From assembly GCA_025360085.1 (NCBI GenBank), contig JANYCW010000046.1, positions 52,036 through 116,035 of the forward strand: DNA of 64,000 nucleotides. Reading direction: 5' to 3'. The stretch is from Actinomycetes bacterium. GTDB taxonomy: Bacteria > Actinomycetota > Actinomycetes > Nanopelagicales > Nanopelagicaceae. A program made the translations under genes and the position numbers. Position 1 is the first letter of the stretch, and the number at the start of each line of letters is the position of its first letter. Shown piece after piece: positions 8,231 through 19,700 of the stretch. Below the pieces are notes generated by a model. It was given only the letters and a program-made list of their open reading frames with translations, had not been told where the DNA came from and did not search any database.

Positions 8231-8790
8231 TAAAGTCGCCGTCCGAAAACCGCATGCGGTGATTCTTTAATCACAAGGCTATCATTGCCCTCAAACGCGG
8301 CATTAAACCACTGCGACTCTCTAATCTCTTTCATGGCTAACTTACGTTCGGCCTTTGGCAAACGATCGATGAATAAGATTCCATCTAAATGGTCAGTCTC
8401 ATGTTGCAACGCCCGTGCTAGAAATTGCGAACCATCGACTTCGATAGGCTCTCCAAACATATTAAAACCACGTGCAACTGCCCGAATCGCCCGCGGAGTT
8501 GGAAAGCTCAACTCTGGAAAGGAAAGGCATCCTTCATCATCGATTTCGATCTCATCGCTCAAAACTAAAGTTGGATTGATTAAATGACCTAAAATATCAT
8601 CCACATGCCAAACAAATGCACGCAACCCCACACCTATTTGAGGGGCTGCCAATCCAGCGCCGGGAGCTTGCAACATGGTTTCGGTGAGATCTGAAATTAG
8701 TGTTCGTAACTCTTTATCAAAATCTACAACCATAGCCGCCGGAGTGAGCAAAACTGGATCTCCAAAGTAGCGAATCTCTTGAACGGGCAT
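8230..8790 (-). CDS. def: Peptide deformylase
   Basis: Removes the formyl group from nascent proteins. All three metalloprotease motifs are present: GAGLAAPQIG (motif 1), EGCLSFPEL (motif 2, metal-ligand Cys) and QHETDHLDG (motif 3, HExxH). 186 aa. It sits between priA and fmt and overlaps the fmt ATG by one base. Confidence 0.95.
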   Translation of the reverse strand: MPVQEIRYFGDPVLLTPAAMVVDFDKELRTLISDLTETMLQAPGAGLAAPQIGVGLRAFVWHVDDILGHLINPTLVLSDEIEIDDEGCLSFPELSFPTPRAIRAVARGFNMFGEPIEVDGSQFLARALQHETDHLDGILFIDRLPKAERKLAMKEIRESQWFNAAFEGNDSLVIKESPHAVFGRRL

Positions 8791-8810
8791 TACCCAATCC
8801 TAGCAATAAG

Positions 8811-10697
8811 TTAGAGGGAATAAGGATCAATTCTCATTTCCAGACGCTCCTTCTTGGCAATACTTCGTCTACGTTGTAACTCAGCAAAGAAGCTTTTAAC
8901 CACAGTTGAATCTTTGTGGGGAAAATAGAGAACAATTTTCGAAAGACCTTTACCAATATTTGTAGGGCCATAAAATTTGGTCGTGTGTGCAAGACGGTTC
9001 TCAGCAATAGCTTTTCTTAGGCCAGTTGCAATCGAAGTGAATTCACTTTCAGTACCCACTAAAACCGCACTTGATACGTACGGTGGAAGCGGAACTTCCA
9101 ATCGTTCTGATAGTTCGCGTCTAATCATTGCACCAGGATTCCAACGAGAAATCGCAGAGACAATCGGATGAGAATCTTGAATACACAGGAGTACGAATCC
9201 ATCTGGATTTAGCATTCCAGAGGTTTCGAAAAATAACTCGCGCGCACGCTCTTGTGCACGTAAATCAGGGTGCGAAAAAAAATTTAAACCTTCCATTATG
9301 ACTACAGCGGCATAACCTGTTTCAACAGTTGGAACGGCGCCAGGTGTTGCTAAAACAAGTGCTGGACGATTTGAGACCTGGTCCTTAATAACACCTCCAA
9401 ATGAAAGTATTGTTGGAAAGTTTGGGAATGCCCGTGAAATTTCCTCGCCAGCGCGATCAATTCCTCGCGCTACAATGTACTGTCGATCTCGTTGGCACCA
9501 TTGACACTTCCAACCTTCATATCTTCTTGAACACAACACACAAAGTGGCGCCGCGTTTTTCGCGGTGACTACTAGACGACCACCGCAACTACACATTGCC
9601 ATATTTTTACAATGCGCACATAAGAGCGCATTACCGTAGCCCTTGCGCGGCATAAGAAATAGGACTGGACCATTCGAAAGCCCTTTTCTAATGTCATCAA
9701 AGATTCGACCTGGCAAAAGCGATCCATCTTCTGATGAAAATGCCCTCACATTTAGTCGATGGGGTTTGGTGATAAAGGTCAGCTCATTATTCTCAATCAA
9801 TAGAGAGAGATCAAGGCTTGGGACACATCCAGTGAAGATAACCGTCAGATTCTCCCTTTTACGGCGAAGAATGGCGATATCTCGAACATTCCAGCCAGGG
9901 CTACGAATTTCATAATGTTGATGTGAACTTTCTTTGAAAACGAGAATCGTTCGTAAATTTTTTACTGGTGTGAAAATCGCACCACGTGCTCCCACGACCA
10001 CCCAGTCTCCCTCTCTCATTGATTGCAAGTAGTTCGCATATCGCATTGCACGAGGAATTGAACTATCAAGTCGAAAATGCGCAACTCCGAGTTTGCTCAA
10101 AGCGGCACAAATCGCTGCAATATCACGAGTATTTGGAGCTATAACTAAAACTGAACCATGCTCGCGTTCTCGTGAAATAATTTCCGCCGCACTTGTGGCT
10201 GGACTTACAAAGGGAGCATCTGCTTGATATGCAAAACTCCGCTTCCCGTCATCGTTCATTTGGTTGAGAGAAGTTTCGGGAAAAATGTTGCGATCGACGC
10301 TGGCAACACGAGGAGGAATTGCACTTCGAAGTAATTGCCATGGGTTTGTTACCCAATGCTGGGCAATGGATTCTATTAAAGCTAAGGACTCGACCGTTGC
10401 TATCGGATGGGCAGAGATAACTCTACTTATTGCGCTTATGCCTCCGCTAACACTCGGCTTTTCCAGACGCTCTAAAACTATTGCTTCAACTTCTCTGCCA
10501 TTAAATGGAACTTGAATTCGAACCCCAGGAGCTATGAGATCCGAAAAGGATTCGGGTACGCCGTAATCATAGGATGCGTCTAAATGCGATATCCCAGAAT
10601 CCACCCATGCACGCGCATAGGGTAGGAGCTCTGCCAAACGCTCAACTGGCCTTGGAATTACCTCGGCCTTTAAGTGAAATGGGCGCGTTGAAACCAC
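8811..10697 (-). CDS. priA: PriA-like primosomal protein N' (actinobacterial non-helicase type)
   Basis: A 628-aa PriA homologue. The 3'BD-like N-terminal region (LDASYDYGVPES...GVRIQVPFNGREVEAIVLE) and the zinc-binding Cys clusters (CAHCKNMAMCSCGG ... CVLC ... CQWCQ, about residues 355-410) are clear. I see no Walker A GxGKT and no DEEH Walker B. This agrees with actinobacterial PriA proteins, which lack helicase motifs, so it may act in replication restart as a loader or structural protein. GTG start 3 bp after metK. Confidence 0.85.
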   Translation of the reverse strand: MVSTRPFHLKAEVIPRPVERLAELLPYARAWVDSGISHLDASYDYGVPESFSDLIAPGVRIQVPFNGREVEAIVLERLEKPSVSGGISAISRVISAHPIATVESLALIESIAQHWVTNPWQLLRSAIPPRVASVDRNIFPETSLNQMNDDGKRSFAYQADAPFVSPATSAAEIISREREHGSVLVIAPNTRDIAAICAALSKLGVAHFRLDSSIPRAMRYANYLQSMREGDWVVVGARGAIFTPVKNLRTILVFKESSHQHYEIRSPGWNVRDIAILRRKRENLTVIFTGCVPSLDLSLLIENNELTFITKPHRLNVRAFSSEDGSLLPGRIFDDIRKGLSNGPVLFLMPRKGYGNALLCAHCKNMAMCSCGGRLVVTAKNAAPLCVLCSRRYEGWKCQWCQRDRQYIVARGIDRAGEEISRAFPNFPTILSFGGVIKDQVSNRPALVLATPGAVPTVETGYAAVVIMEGLNFFSHPDLRAQERARELFFETSGMLNPDGFVLLCIQDSHPIVSAISRWNPGAMIRRELSERLEVPLPPYVSSAVLVGTESEFTSIATGLRKAIAENRLAHTTKFYGPTNIGKGLSKIVLYFPHKDSTVVKSFFAELQRRRSIAKKERLEMRIDPYSL

Positions 10698-10700
10698 GCT

Positions 10701-11891
10701 CTACTTAATTGCGCTCTGCAAGGCATCAACTCGATCTGTCCGTTCCCACGTGAACTCTGTGAGTTCGCGTCCAAAGTGGCCATAAGAACTTGTTAGTGAA
10801 TAAATAGGTCTCAAAAGCTCCAAATCTCGGATGATTGCAGCTGGTCGTAAATCGAATACCGAAAGAACTGCATCTTGAATTTTAGAGACTGGAACGTTTT
10901 CAGTACCAAAAGTTTCTACAAATAAACCCACTGGCTGCGCTTTTCCGATGGCATAAGCTATCTGGACCTCGCATCGCTTCGCCAAACCTGCAGCGACGAC
11001 GTTTTTAGCTACCCAGCGCATCGCATAGGCCGCAGATCTATCTACTTTCGAAGGATCCTTACCGCTAAATGCACCTCCACCATGTCGGGCCATGCCACCA
11101 TAAGTATCAACAATAATCTTTCGTCCCGTTAAACCGGCATCGCCCATGGGTCCACCGATAACGAAACGCCCCGTTGGATTAATGAGAATCTTCAAATCTG
11201 GGCGAGGAAGATCTATTTGAGAAAGGATTGGCGCAATGACGTGCTCAATTACCTCTGGCGTCAACGTTTTTTCCACATCAACATCCTGCGAGTGTTGGCT
11301 AGAAATGACGATGGTATTGAGTGCGATAGCGCGATTTCCTTCGTATTCAATGGTTACTTGTGTTTTTCCATCGGGGCGCAGATATGCAAGTGCGCCGGAT
11401 TTACGTACCTTCGATAGTTGCTGGGCAAGGGCGTGGGCCAAATGAATGGGAAGTGGCATCAACTCTTTCGTATCATCGCAGGCATAACCAAACATTAATC
11501 CCTGGTCGCCTGCTCCTTGTAGATCTAAAGGATCGGCTCCTGCTGCAACTCGATGCTCATAAGCATCATCGACTCCTTGCGCAATATCCTGAGACTGAGC
11601 CCCAATTGAAATCGATACGCCGCAACTATTTCCATCAAAGCCTTTTTCGGATGAGTCATATCCAATCTTTAAAACCGTATCACGTACGATTGTATTGACA
11701 TCGGCATATCCATTTGTTGTTACTTCGCCGGCCACATGAACTTGACCTGTTGTTATGAGGGTCTCTATGGCCACTCGACTCTTAATATCTTGGCTCAAGA
11801 GTGAATCGAGAACGGCATCGGAGATTGCATCGGCAATCTTGTCAGGATGTCCTTCAGTAACGGACTCTGAGGTAAACAGGCGCTTTGACAT
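10701..11891 (-). CDS. metK: S-adenosylmethionine synthetase
   Basis: Makes SAM from methionine and ATP. 396 aa with classic motifs: [20 protein letters not shown] at the N terminus, [12 protein letters not shown], and the [22 protein letters not shown]/phosphate loop. The gene lies between coaBC and priA as in other actinobacteria. No SAM riboswitch is seen; only 4 bp separate it from coaBC. Confidence 0.96.
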   Translation of the reverse strand: MSKRLFTSESVTEGHPDKIADAISDAVLDSLLSQDIKSRVAIETLITTGQVHVAGEVTTNGYADVNTIVRDTVLKIGYDSSEKGFDGNSCGVSISIGAQSQDIAQGVDDAYEHRVAAGADPLDLQGAGDQGLMFGYACDDTKELMPLPIHLAHALAQQLSKVRKSGALAYLRPDGKTQVTIEYEGNRAIALNTIVISSQHSQDVDVEKTLTPEVIEHVIAPILSQIDLPRPDLKILINPTGRFVIGGPMGDAGLTGRKIIVDTYGGMARHGGGAFSGKDPSKVDRSAAYAMRWVAKNVVAAGLAKRCEVQIAYAIGKAQPVGLFVETFGTENVPVSKIQDAVLSVFDLRPAAIIRDLELLRPIYSLTSSYGHFGRELTEFTWERTDRVDALQSAIK

Positions 11892-11895
11892 ATAT

Positions 11896-13080
11896 TTAAC
11901 CTAACTGCCGAATGGCGTGATCAAGGAGGAGGTTTGCTAAAGCGTCTTTGGAGACTTCCTTGAGCGCTATTTCCGCACCGTGGCGTGTAAGAATCATACC
12001 CTGCGTCGTATCCTTTCCAAAGATTTTACCGTCGCTTACATCATTGACGTAGATAATGTCTAAATCTTTGGCGGTTAATTTAGCCCGAGCCGACTCACGT
12101 AGGTTATTGGTTTCAGCGGCAAAGCCAATCATCACTTGTTCGGCCTTTCTGGCTGAAAGTTTAACAAGTAGATCGGGATTGGGCTCTAATTCAATTGATG
12201 TGAACTGGCTTTTTTTGATCTTTTCTCTTTCCTGATGACGTGGGCGCGCATCGGCAACGGCCGCGCTCATCACTAAAACGTCACAGTGTGGAAAACGCGC
12301 AAAAAGAGCTTGTCCTAGGTCGTTGGCGCTCTCCACATGTGTAATCTCAACTCCATGTAAAGAATCTACCTGCATATTTGCGGCAATCAGTTCGACATCT
12401 GCCCCCCGTAAAACTGCTGCGCGTGCCAGAGCTAGGCCTTGTTTGCCCGAGGATCTATTTCCAATGAAGCGAACGGGATCGATAGCCTCGCGAGTTCCTC
12501 CAGCGGTAATCAAAACTCTCACTCCCACCAAATCGCGAAGATTTCCCGTGAGCAGATCGAAGGCCATCACAATTGATTGAGTATGCGGAAATCGACCTTG
12601 ACCAGAATCGCTGCCAGTAAGACGCCCAACCTCAGGCTCCATAACAACATAGCCCCTTGATCGCAACGTTGCTACATTTGCAACCGTTGCCGGATCTCTC
12701 CACATTGCAGGGTGCATTGCGGGAACCACGAGCATCGGCGCATCTGAGGCAAGGATAAGATTTGTCAAAAGATCATCGGCGCGGCCAGCGGCTATTCGAG
12801 CTATTAAGTCGGCAGTTGCTGGAGCGATAAGAAAATAATCGGCCCTATTGGCCAATGAAATGTGCCCAACGTGGTGAGCATTTTCCCAGACCTGTGTTGT
12901 AACGGCTCGGCCTGACAGCGCCTCCCAGGTAGAGGCACCCACAAAATTAAGAGCAGATGGTGTCGGAACAACCGTTATGAGATAGCCGCGATCCTGTAAA
13001 CGCCGTAATAGATCACATGATTTATAGGCGGCAATTCCAGCGCCAACCCCGAGAACAATCTCACGAGATGTGGCAGACAT
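11896..13080 (-). CDS. coaBC: Phosphopantothenoylcysteine decarboxylase/synthetase (CoaBC)
   Basis: Bifunctional enzyme of coenzyme A synthesis: CoaB couples cysteine to phosphopantothenate, CoaC decarboxylates the product. The N-terminal flavin CoaC half shows [18 protein letters not shown], the His-bearing [20 protein letters not shown] and PAMHPAMW. The C-terminal CoaB half shows [25 protein letters not shown] and [10 protein letters not shown] with the following basic loop. 394 aa, typical. It follows rpoZ by 11 bp. Confidence 0.95.
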   Translation of the reverse strand: MSATSREIVLGVGAGIAAYKSCDLLRRLQDRGYLITVVPTPSALNFVGASTWEALSGRAVTTQVWENAHHVGHISLANRADYFLIAPATADLIARIAAGRADDLLTNLILASDAPMLVVPAMHPAMWRDPATVANVATLRSRGYVVMEPEVGRLTGSDSGQGRFPHTQSIVMAFDLLTGNLRDLVGVRVLITAGGTREAIDPVRFIGNRSSGKQGLALARAAVLRGADVELIAANMQVDSLHGVEITHVESANDLGQALFARFPHCDVLVMSAAVADARPRHQEREKIKKSQFTSIELEPNPDLLVKLSARKAEQVMIGFAAETNNLRESARAKLTAKDLDIIYVNDVSDGKIFGKDTTQGMILTRHGAEIALKEVSKDALANLLLDHAIRQLG

Positions 13081-13091
13081 ATCTTTGCGAA

Positions 13092-13340
13092 TTAAGCCGT
13101 TGGTTCGAGATTTTCAATCGTGAGTAAGCCTTCATTAATCTCGCGAAGTGCGATAGATAACGGCTTCTCATGAACGTGGGTCTCCACCAACGGTCCTACA
13201 TACTCAAGTAGACCCTCTCCGAGTTGGGAGTAGTAGGCATTGATCTGACGAGCTCTTTTGGCGGCGTAGAGGACGAGACTGTACTTTGAGCCACTTTTGT
13301 CCAAAAGTTCGTCAATTGGTGGATTTGTAATGCCATCCAT
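13092..13340 (-). CDS. rpoZ: RNA polymerase omega subunit
   Basis: Small RNA polymerase subunit that supports β' folding and assembly. 82 aa, beginning [20 protein letters not shown], with [15 protein letters not shown] (the conserved KRARQIN helix) and [11 protein letters not shown]. The gene order gmk-rpoZ-coaBC supports the call strongly. The omega subunit also contributes to ppGpp binding in proteobacteria; that role is not assumed here. Confidence 0.94.
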   Translation of the reverse strand: MDGITNPPIDELLDKSGSKYSLVLYAAKRARQINAYYSQLGEGLLEYVGPLVETHVHEKPLSIALREINEGLLTIENLEPTA

Positions 13341-13376
13341 AGCTATTCCCCGCTCGTATCGTGTCCAACAGTGTGG

Positions 13377-14249
13377 TCAAGAGGTTAACCCTATCAGTTG
13401 TTCCACGACGCGCTCGACGTGATCATTAACGATAACAAGGTCGAAGAATGATGCCGCGGCCAGCTCTTCTTGGGCTAACTGCAATCGCTCTGCACGGCGT
13501 TGGGGGCTGTCGGTACCGCGACCTTCAAGGCGAGAAACGAGCTCTTCCCACGAAGGTGGCTGTAAAAACACGAGAAGTGATTGGCCAAGATGTGACTTTA
13601 CTTGTTTAGCCCCTTCAATTTCAATTTCAAGAAGTACATTGCGCCCCGCTAGTAGGGCCTCTTCCACCGCTGAGCTAGGGGTGCCGTATCGACTTCCGGC
13701 GAACTGTGCCCATTCTAGAAATTCATCGGCTCGCACTCTGCGAGAGAACTCATCATCAGTAATGAAAAAATAGTCGACCCCATCATGTTCATTTGGTCGA
13801 GGAGATCTCGTTGTTGCTGAAACGCTCACCCAAAAATCACCTGTGGTGCGCAATCTCGTTGCAACCGTACTCTTTCCGACCCCTCCCGGACCGGAGAGAA
13901 CCAAGAGTTTTCCAGGTGTCAGGGCATGTGAGGATTTCATACATTCGCTACGAAGCTCCTTGATCTGATGTCGACCCAAACCTGCAATCCGCCGTGTCGG
14001 CGAAATACGTAAACGTTGCATGAGTGCGCTTGCGCGAATTTTTCCAACACCCGTGAGCGCTTGGAGAAGATCGCTCACCCTCATCTTTGCAATCGCATCT
14101 TCATTTGCTGCAATTTCAAGAACGGTGTCGATAGAGAACTCGCCGTTCTTGACCTTTAACTTAACTTCGGCACGGCGTTTACGCGATTGGCTAGCTTTTA
14201 ACAGCGCCGCGCTGCGTTGTTCAGGAGTTAGTATCGGTGGGGCACCCAT
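13377..14249 (-). CDS. gmk: Fusion of actinobacterial integration host factor (mIHF) and guanylate kinase
   Basis: One uninterrupted 290-aa frame holds two proteins normally encoded by adjacent genes. Residues 1-~103 match mIHF: PPILTPEQRSAALLKASQSR, a basic RKRRAEVKLKVKNG stretch, and the helix-turn-helix-like LTGVGKIRASALMQRL. Residues ~113-290 are guanylate kinase: P-loop SGPGGVGKST, VSATTRSPRPNEHDGVDYFF, EFLEWAQFAGSRYGTP and LEIEIEGAKQVK. Gmk converts GMP to GDP; mIHF is an essential nucleoid protein in mycobacteria. The linker Met104 (13940) has AAGGAG 15 nt upstream, too far for efficient starts, so a true fusion is likelier than two products. Confidence 0.9.
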   Translation of the reverse strand: MGAPPILTPEQRSAALLKASQSRKRRAEVKLKVKNGEFSIDTVLEIAANEDAIAKMRVSDLLQALTGVGKIRASALMQRLRISPTRRIAGLGRHQIKELRSECMKSSHALTPGKLLVLSGPGGVGKSTVATRLRTTGDFWVSVSATTRSPRPNEHDGVDYFFITDDEFSRRVRADEFLEWAQFAGSRYGTPSSAVEEALLAGRNVLLEIEIEGAKQVKSHLGQSLLVFLQPPSWEELVSRLEGRGTDSPQRRAERLQLAQEELAAASFFDLVIVNDHVERVVEQLIGLTS

Positions 14250-14278
14250 GGAGTAAATCTAGTCCACACGTGTGCCTA

Positions 14279-14983
14279 TCAGAGCAACTGGGCGCAGATG
14301 CTCTCTGCGCGCCCACGCATAGCAGCCGGTCCCTGTTTCCAGAAGGAGGTGATAGGGCGACCAATAACAACTAAATCTGCGCCTTGCTCGATCGCCTCAA
14401 GAGGTGTCAAAGTGCGTGACTGATCATCAACGCTTTCAGAATCGGATGGACGAACTCCAGGGGTAATAATAATTATCTCTGAACCAACACGTTTTCGAAT
14501 TGCATGTATCTCAAGAGGTGAACAGACAATTGCGCGCGCGCCACCCATTACCGCAACTGAGGCTAGCGCGGTTGCACTTTCCAATGCGTTTGCCTTAAAA
14601 CCTAGTGTGGCTACATCGGTATCGGAGAGAGAAGTCAAAATAGTTACGCCAGTGACAAACGTCGAGGGAAGGGCGGCAACGGCCGCGGCAACCATAGCGC
14701 CTCCACCGGATGCGTGAACTGTTACATATTTTGGGGCAAGCTCGGCGATAGCCCGTGCTGCTCCACTTACTGTATGGGGAATATCGTGGAGTTTTAAATC
14801 TAGAAAAATATCACAATCAGTTTCACTGGTAACTGCTTTTACGCCATCGTGACCAAATGTTAAAAAAAACTCTAACCCCAGTTTATAAACTTGCACTAAA
14901 CCTTCGGTCGCATGTACCCATCCGATTGCAGTTGCTAAATCAGAAGTATCGAGCGCTAACACGATGGGTGTTTTACTACTCAT
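14279..14983 (-). CDS. pyrF: Orotidine 5'-phosphate decarboxylase
   Basis: Final step of UMP synthesis. 234 aa. It is of the group with the catalytic D-x-K-x-x-D pattern LDLKLHDIPHTV, and has LALDTSD at the N terminus and ITPGVRPSD near the phosphate-binding loop. Compact form, unlike the longer mycobacterial-type PyrF. Its start overlaps the pyrD stop by 4 bp (ATGA), implying translational coupling. Confidence 0.95.
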   Translation of the reverse strand: MSSKTPIVLALDTSDLATAIGWVHATEGLVQVYKLGLEFFLTFGHDGVKAVTSETDCDIFLDLKLHDIPHTVSGAARAIAELAPKYVTVHASGGGAMVAAAVAALPSTFVTGVTILTSLSDTDVATLGFKANALESATALASVAVMGGARAIVCSPLEIHAIRKRVGSEIIIITPGVRPSDSESVDDQSRTLTPLEAIEQGADLVVIGRPITSFWKQGPAAMRGRAESICAQLL

Positions 14984-15927
14984 TGTGATTCACTCTCTTG
15001 ATTGCGATGAGCAAAACCAACTGCCTCACGTAAAGAAGAGAAGCCTTTAGCGACCAACAGCTCCTTGAGTTCGCTCTGAATCGACATGAGCGCAGTTGGA
15101 TTACCAAAACTTGCAGTACCAATAGAAACACCGCTTGCTCCGGCGAGAATCATCTCTAGGGCATCGCCTCCATTAGATATGCCCCCCATTCCAAGAATTG
15201 GGACATGCGGCAGTTTTTCGTGAACTTGGAAAACGGCGCGGATCGCAATCGGTTTAATAGCCGGTCCTGAAAGACCACCCGTTTTGCCACCTAAATGTGG
15301 GCGCATAGTGTCGAGATTTATAACCATTCCAAGAACCGTGTTAATGAGGGCAAGTGCATCGGCACCAGCGTCAACAACTCCTTGCGCAATTGCAGTTACA
15401 TCCGTTACGTCGGGTGAAAGCTTCGCGATTATTGGGATCTCTCCCCCCGTTGCACGTCGAACACCGTCAATAACTCGGCGAGATGCATCTAGATCACAAG
15501 CAAAAACTAATCCGCGATTTTCTACATTAGGACAGGAAATATTAACTTCAAGGGCACTAATTCCAGCCACCGATCGAAGTTTGCGAGCCAATACTGCATA
15601 CTCTTCAATGCTTTCTCCCGCGATAGAAACAATGATGCGCGCCTTTTGTTCAAGAAGATAAGGAATATCGTTTGCGATAAAAGAATCTATTCCGGGGCCT
15701 TGTAGACCGATGGAGTTGAGCATGCCACTGGCAGTTTCAGCCATACGTGGCGCTGCTCGGCCAGCACGAGCCTTGTTCATAATTGACTTTGTTACGACCG
15801 CCCCAATCTCATGGAGTGGAAAAAATTGCGCTAACTCGCGACCAGAACTCGCACATCCACTCGCAGTAAATACGGGTGAGGCAAACCAAGCATTACCTAA
15901 GGTGGTGGAGAAATCTAAAACCGTCAT
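14980..15927 (-). CDS. pyrD: Dihydroorotate dehydrogenase, class 1B catalytic subunit
   Basis: Oxidises dihydroorotate to orotate with FMN. 315 aa with ASGCASSGRELAQFF near the N terminus, NSIGLQGPGID, the active-site ALEVNISCPN (Cys as base, typical of class 1B) and GMGGISNGGDALEMILAGA. The neighbouring pyrK supplies the FAD/[2Fe-2S] electron-transfer subunit, so this is the NAD+-dependent heterotetramer rather than the membrane-quinone class 2 enzyme common in high-GC actinobacteria. Confidence 0.93.
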   Translation of the reverse strand: MTVLDFSTTLGNAWFASPVFTASGCASSGRELAQFFPLHEIGAVVTKSIMNKARAGRAAPRMAETASGMLNSIGLQGPGIDSFIANDIPYLLEQKARIIVSIAGESIEEYAVLARKLRSVAGISALEVNISCPNVENRGLVFACDLDASRRVIDGVRRATGGEIPIIAKLSPDVTDVTAIAQGVVDAGADALALINTVLGMVINLDTMRPHLGGKTGGLSGPAIKPIAIRAVFQVHEKLPHVPILGMGGISNGGDALEMILAGASGVSIGTASFGNPTALMSIQSELKELLVAKGFSSLREAVGFAHRNQESESQ

Positions 15928-16763
15928 ATCACTTTACCAACGCGCTTCCACAGCACATTGGCACCATCCATCACAGGGCCTTCGATACATGAACGAAGCA
16001 TGGAGACTGCACCCAATTCATCAGCCACAGGCAGTACGCACGTCATACAAATTCCGATACCACATGCCATCGACTCTTCGACGGCACACTGATGTACGAC
16101 ATCGGTGCCTTGAGTGATCTCGCTTATCGCAGCGAGCATCGCCATGGGCCCGCATGAGTAAATAACGGCGATATTAAGATCTTCGATGAGGGTTGCAATG
16201 GGATCGGTTACGCGACCTAGCTGGCCCATAGAGCCATCCTCTGTAAATATTCGCAAAGAGTTAACTGATCGTTTACCCTCCATTGGCGCATATATTTTTC
16301 CCGCAGTACTTGCGCCGAGCAACATATCAACTCGACAACCCCGAGCATTGAGTACTTCAGCTAAACCAAAAAGTGGCGCAGAGCCATAGCCACCTCCCAC
16401 GAGCAAAACAGCGACCGGTGTAGTTGGGATGCCAAAGGCATTACCAAGCGGTACAACAATATCGAGAACGGCACCTTCGCTTTGTGAACAGAGCCATCGA
16501 CTGCCTTGACCAAATGGCGCAACAATTAACTCCATCGTGCCACCAAAAGTTGAATTATTTGATACTCGCGAAATGGCAAAAGCTCTTCGTAGAATCATCT
16601 TTGAAGTTTCACCACCAACGTTTATCGCCACAAAGTTTCCGGGCTTACACACGTTGGAGATTTCACCGATATTGATTATAAGTTGGTGATACTGGCCGAC
16701 TCGCTTATTGCCCACAATCGTGGCATTAATCTGAGTGGCATTTCTATTTATCTCGGCCATCAT
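15924..16763 (-). CDS. pyrK: Dihydroorotate dehydrogenase electron-transfer subunit
   Basis: A ferredoxin-reductase-like subunit that passes electrons from PyrD to NAD+. FAD-binding region [16 protein letters not shown]-binding [17 protein letters not shown], and a C-terminal [2Fe-2S] cluster with [17 protein letters not shown] plus a later Cys. About 279 aa. I place the start at ATG 16763, where it overlaps the carB TGA in an ATGATG context; the GTG at 16775 sits directly on the AAGAG and is less likely. It overlaps pyrD by 4 bp. Confidence 0.92.
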   Translation of the reverse strand: MMAEINRNATQINATIVGNKRVGQYHQLIINIGEISNVCKPGNFVAINVGGETSKMILRRAFAISRVSNNSTFGGTMELIVAPFGQGSRWLCSQSEGAVLDIVVPLGNAFGIPTTPVAVLLVGGGYGSAPLFGLAEVLNARGCRVDMLLGASTAGKIYAPMEGKRSVNSLRIFTEDGSMGQLGRVTDPIATLIEDLNIAVIYSCGPMAMLAAISEITQGTDVVHQCAVEESMACGIGICMTCVLPVADELGAVSMLRSCIEGPVMDGANVLWKRVGKVI

Positions 16764-19700
16764 GGCATCAGCCACTCTTGAAGGGATTGTATAGATAATT
16801 CATGTGACTGCAAAAAACGAATCCCCTCAACTGCGGCGTTAAATCCGGCGATTGTTGTAATAATTGGGATGTTGCCTTGTACAGCAGCGGTACGAATGAG
16901 CCACCCATCAGCTCTTGTTCCTCGGCCAACAGGCGTATTTATCACTAAGTCAATCTCTCCAGAATTAATAATCTCCACAATGGTGGGCTCTCCCATTGCT
17001 CCCGTTCCATCAGAATGTTTGCGTACAGAAATTGAGGCTACTCCATGTGTGGCTAAGAATTGAGCAGTTCCATCGGTCGCTAAGATTCTAAAACCTAAAT
17101 CCACAAGTCCAAGCGCGGCCTGAACTCCAGCTAATTTATCTTTATCGGCAAGTGAAATAAATACAGTGCCTTTTTTTGGAAGCGGACCGAAAGCTGCAAT
17201 CTGTGATTTTGCATAACTCTCGCCAAAACTCGGCGATATTCCCATAACTTCTCCGGTCGAGCGCATCTCTGGGCCAAGAACTGCATCTACCCCTTGCCCA
17301 TTGCTTCGGCGAAAACGGTTCCAGGGTAGGACGGCCTCTTTCACTGAGACACCTTTGGCCACGCCATCACCAACGGAGGGCAAAATACCTTCGGTTCGAA
17401 GTTGGGCAATGGATGCCCCAAGTGAGATGCGGGCGGCAGCCTTAGCTAAAGCGACCCCTGTGGCTTTACTGACAAATGGCACTGTTCGAGATGCTCGAGG
17501 ATTTGCTTCAAGCACGTAGAGAATATTTTCGGCGATGGCGAATTGAATATTTATCAATCCAAGCACTCCTACACTTTGTGCAATTTTGTGTGTGGCTAAT
17601 TTTATCTCATCTAATTGCGCTGATGTGATGGTCAGAGATGGAAGCACGCATGCACTATCACCGCTATGAATTCCAGCCTCTTCGATGTGCTCCATCACTC
17701 CACCCAAGTACAAAACACTGCCATCAAAGAGTGCGTCGACATCAATTTCAATTGCACTATCTAGAAAACGATCGACGAGAACTCGGTGTTCCGGAGTTAT
17801 TTCGGTAGCTCGGGCGATAAAATCGGCTAGCGCAGCGTCGTCGTAAACGATTTCCATACCCCGCCCGCCCAAGACAAACGATGGTCTAACAAGAACGGGG
17901 TAACCGATGCGCGTGGCAATAGTTATGGCTTCACTTTGTGAGGCCGCCATTCCAAATTCTGGTGCATTAAGTCCTTGATCCTGCAAAATTTGCCCAAATG
18001 CGCCGCGTTCTTCAGCCAAATTAATCGCTTCTGGACTTGTGCCCAAAATAGTTACGCCATTTGCTTTAAGGCCTGCAGCTAAACTCAGAGGTGTTTGTCC
18101 ACCCAACTGAGTTATCACCCCAAGAAAGGGTCCAGCAGTAGTCTCTGCATGAATGACTTCAAGAACATCTTCAAGCGTCAAAGGTTCAAAATATAATCGA
18201 TCACTGGTGTCATAATCGGTTGAAACTGTCTCAGGATTGCAGTTAATCATGATAGTTTCATACCCCGCGGCGCGAAGTGCAAAGGATGCATGAACACAGG
18301 AGTAATCAAATTCAATACCCTGTCCGATTCGATTTGGGCCACTTCCTAAAATAACTACGGCCGGCTTCAAACGCACTCGTACTTCAGTCTCTTCTTCATA
18401 ACTTGAATAGTGATAAGGAGTAAATGCCTCAAATTCAGCGGCGCACGTATCTACCGTTTTAAATACAGGACGGATCGCCAAATGATATCGAATGCGGCGA
18501 ATCTCATCTTCACTGATTCCACGTAGTTCTGCGATTTGTGCATCGGAAAAGCCAGCGGATTTAGCGCTCTTCAATTGATCAAAATACAACTCGCCGGGCT
18601 CGCAAATTTCTGCCGCATGCGCATTAATTGCCTGAATCTGTTGCAAAAACCAACGATCTATTTTGCAAGCCTCATATACCTCTTCTATGGTGGCACCCGC
18701 CCACATCGCATGCTGGACTTGTTGCAACCGATACTGCGTTGGTACCACAATCAATCGCAGAAGTTTTTCCTTGTCAAGAGTGGATATTTGTGGCCAAGAA
18801 AAATTTGCATCTTTGCGTTCCAATGATCGCAACGCCTTCATTAAAGCCTCTGAAAAGCAACGGCCAATTGCCATCGCTTCGCCGACACTTTTCATGGTTG
18901 TTGTTAAACGCGGATCAGCGTCTGGAAATTTCTCAAATGCAAATCGAGGTACTTTGACGACTACATAATCCAACGTTGGCTCAAAAGATGCCGGCGTTAC
19001 TTTCGTAATGTCGTTTTGAATTTCATCGAGGGTATAACCAAGGGCTAATTTTGTAGCGATTTTTGCTATGGGAAAACCCGTTGCCTTCGAAGCTAACGCA
19101 CTCGAGCGTGACACACGAGGATTCATTTCAATGACAATAATGCGACCATCAATCGGGTTGATGGCAAACTGAATATTGCAACCTCCCGTGTCTACGCCAA
19201 CTTCACGGATGATATGCAGCGACAAATTACGCAGTTTTTGATACTCAACATCGGTCAAAGTCATGGCTGGAGCTACGGTTATTGAATCACCAGTGTGCAC
19301 GCCCATAGGATCTACATTTTCAATAGTGCATACGATTACCACATTATCTTTTTGATCTCGCATCACTTCTAGTTCGTACTCTTTCCAACCGATGATTGAC
19401 TCTTCAAGGAGTACTTCCGACGTTGGACTATATTGCAAACCCGCTTCAGCTATTTGACGCAGTTCTTCTTCGTTATAGGCGATCCCAGATCCCAAACCAC
19501 CCATTGTAAAAGATGGTCTCACGACTACTGGATATCCGAGTATGTTTACCGCCTCGAAAATCTCAACTAGAGTGTGACAAATTCGCGAGTTAGCTGATTC
19601 GCCTCCTACTTTTGCAACGATTCCTCGAAAGAGCTCACGGTTTTCTCCACGGTTAATAGCATCAACATCGGCGCCAATGAGTCGAACTCCATATTTATCG

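Noticed and set aside
11892-11895. SAM riboswitch controlling metK
   Set aside because: The gap to coaBC is 4 bp; there is no room for an aptamer.
13377-14249. Frameshift or lost stop as an artefact explaining the mIHF-Gmk fusion
   Set aside because: Both halves are in the same frame with intact motifs and a natural linker; a single-base error would need to remove a stop exactly. It remains possible and is listed under refutation.
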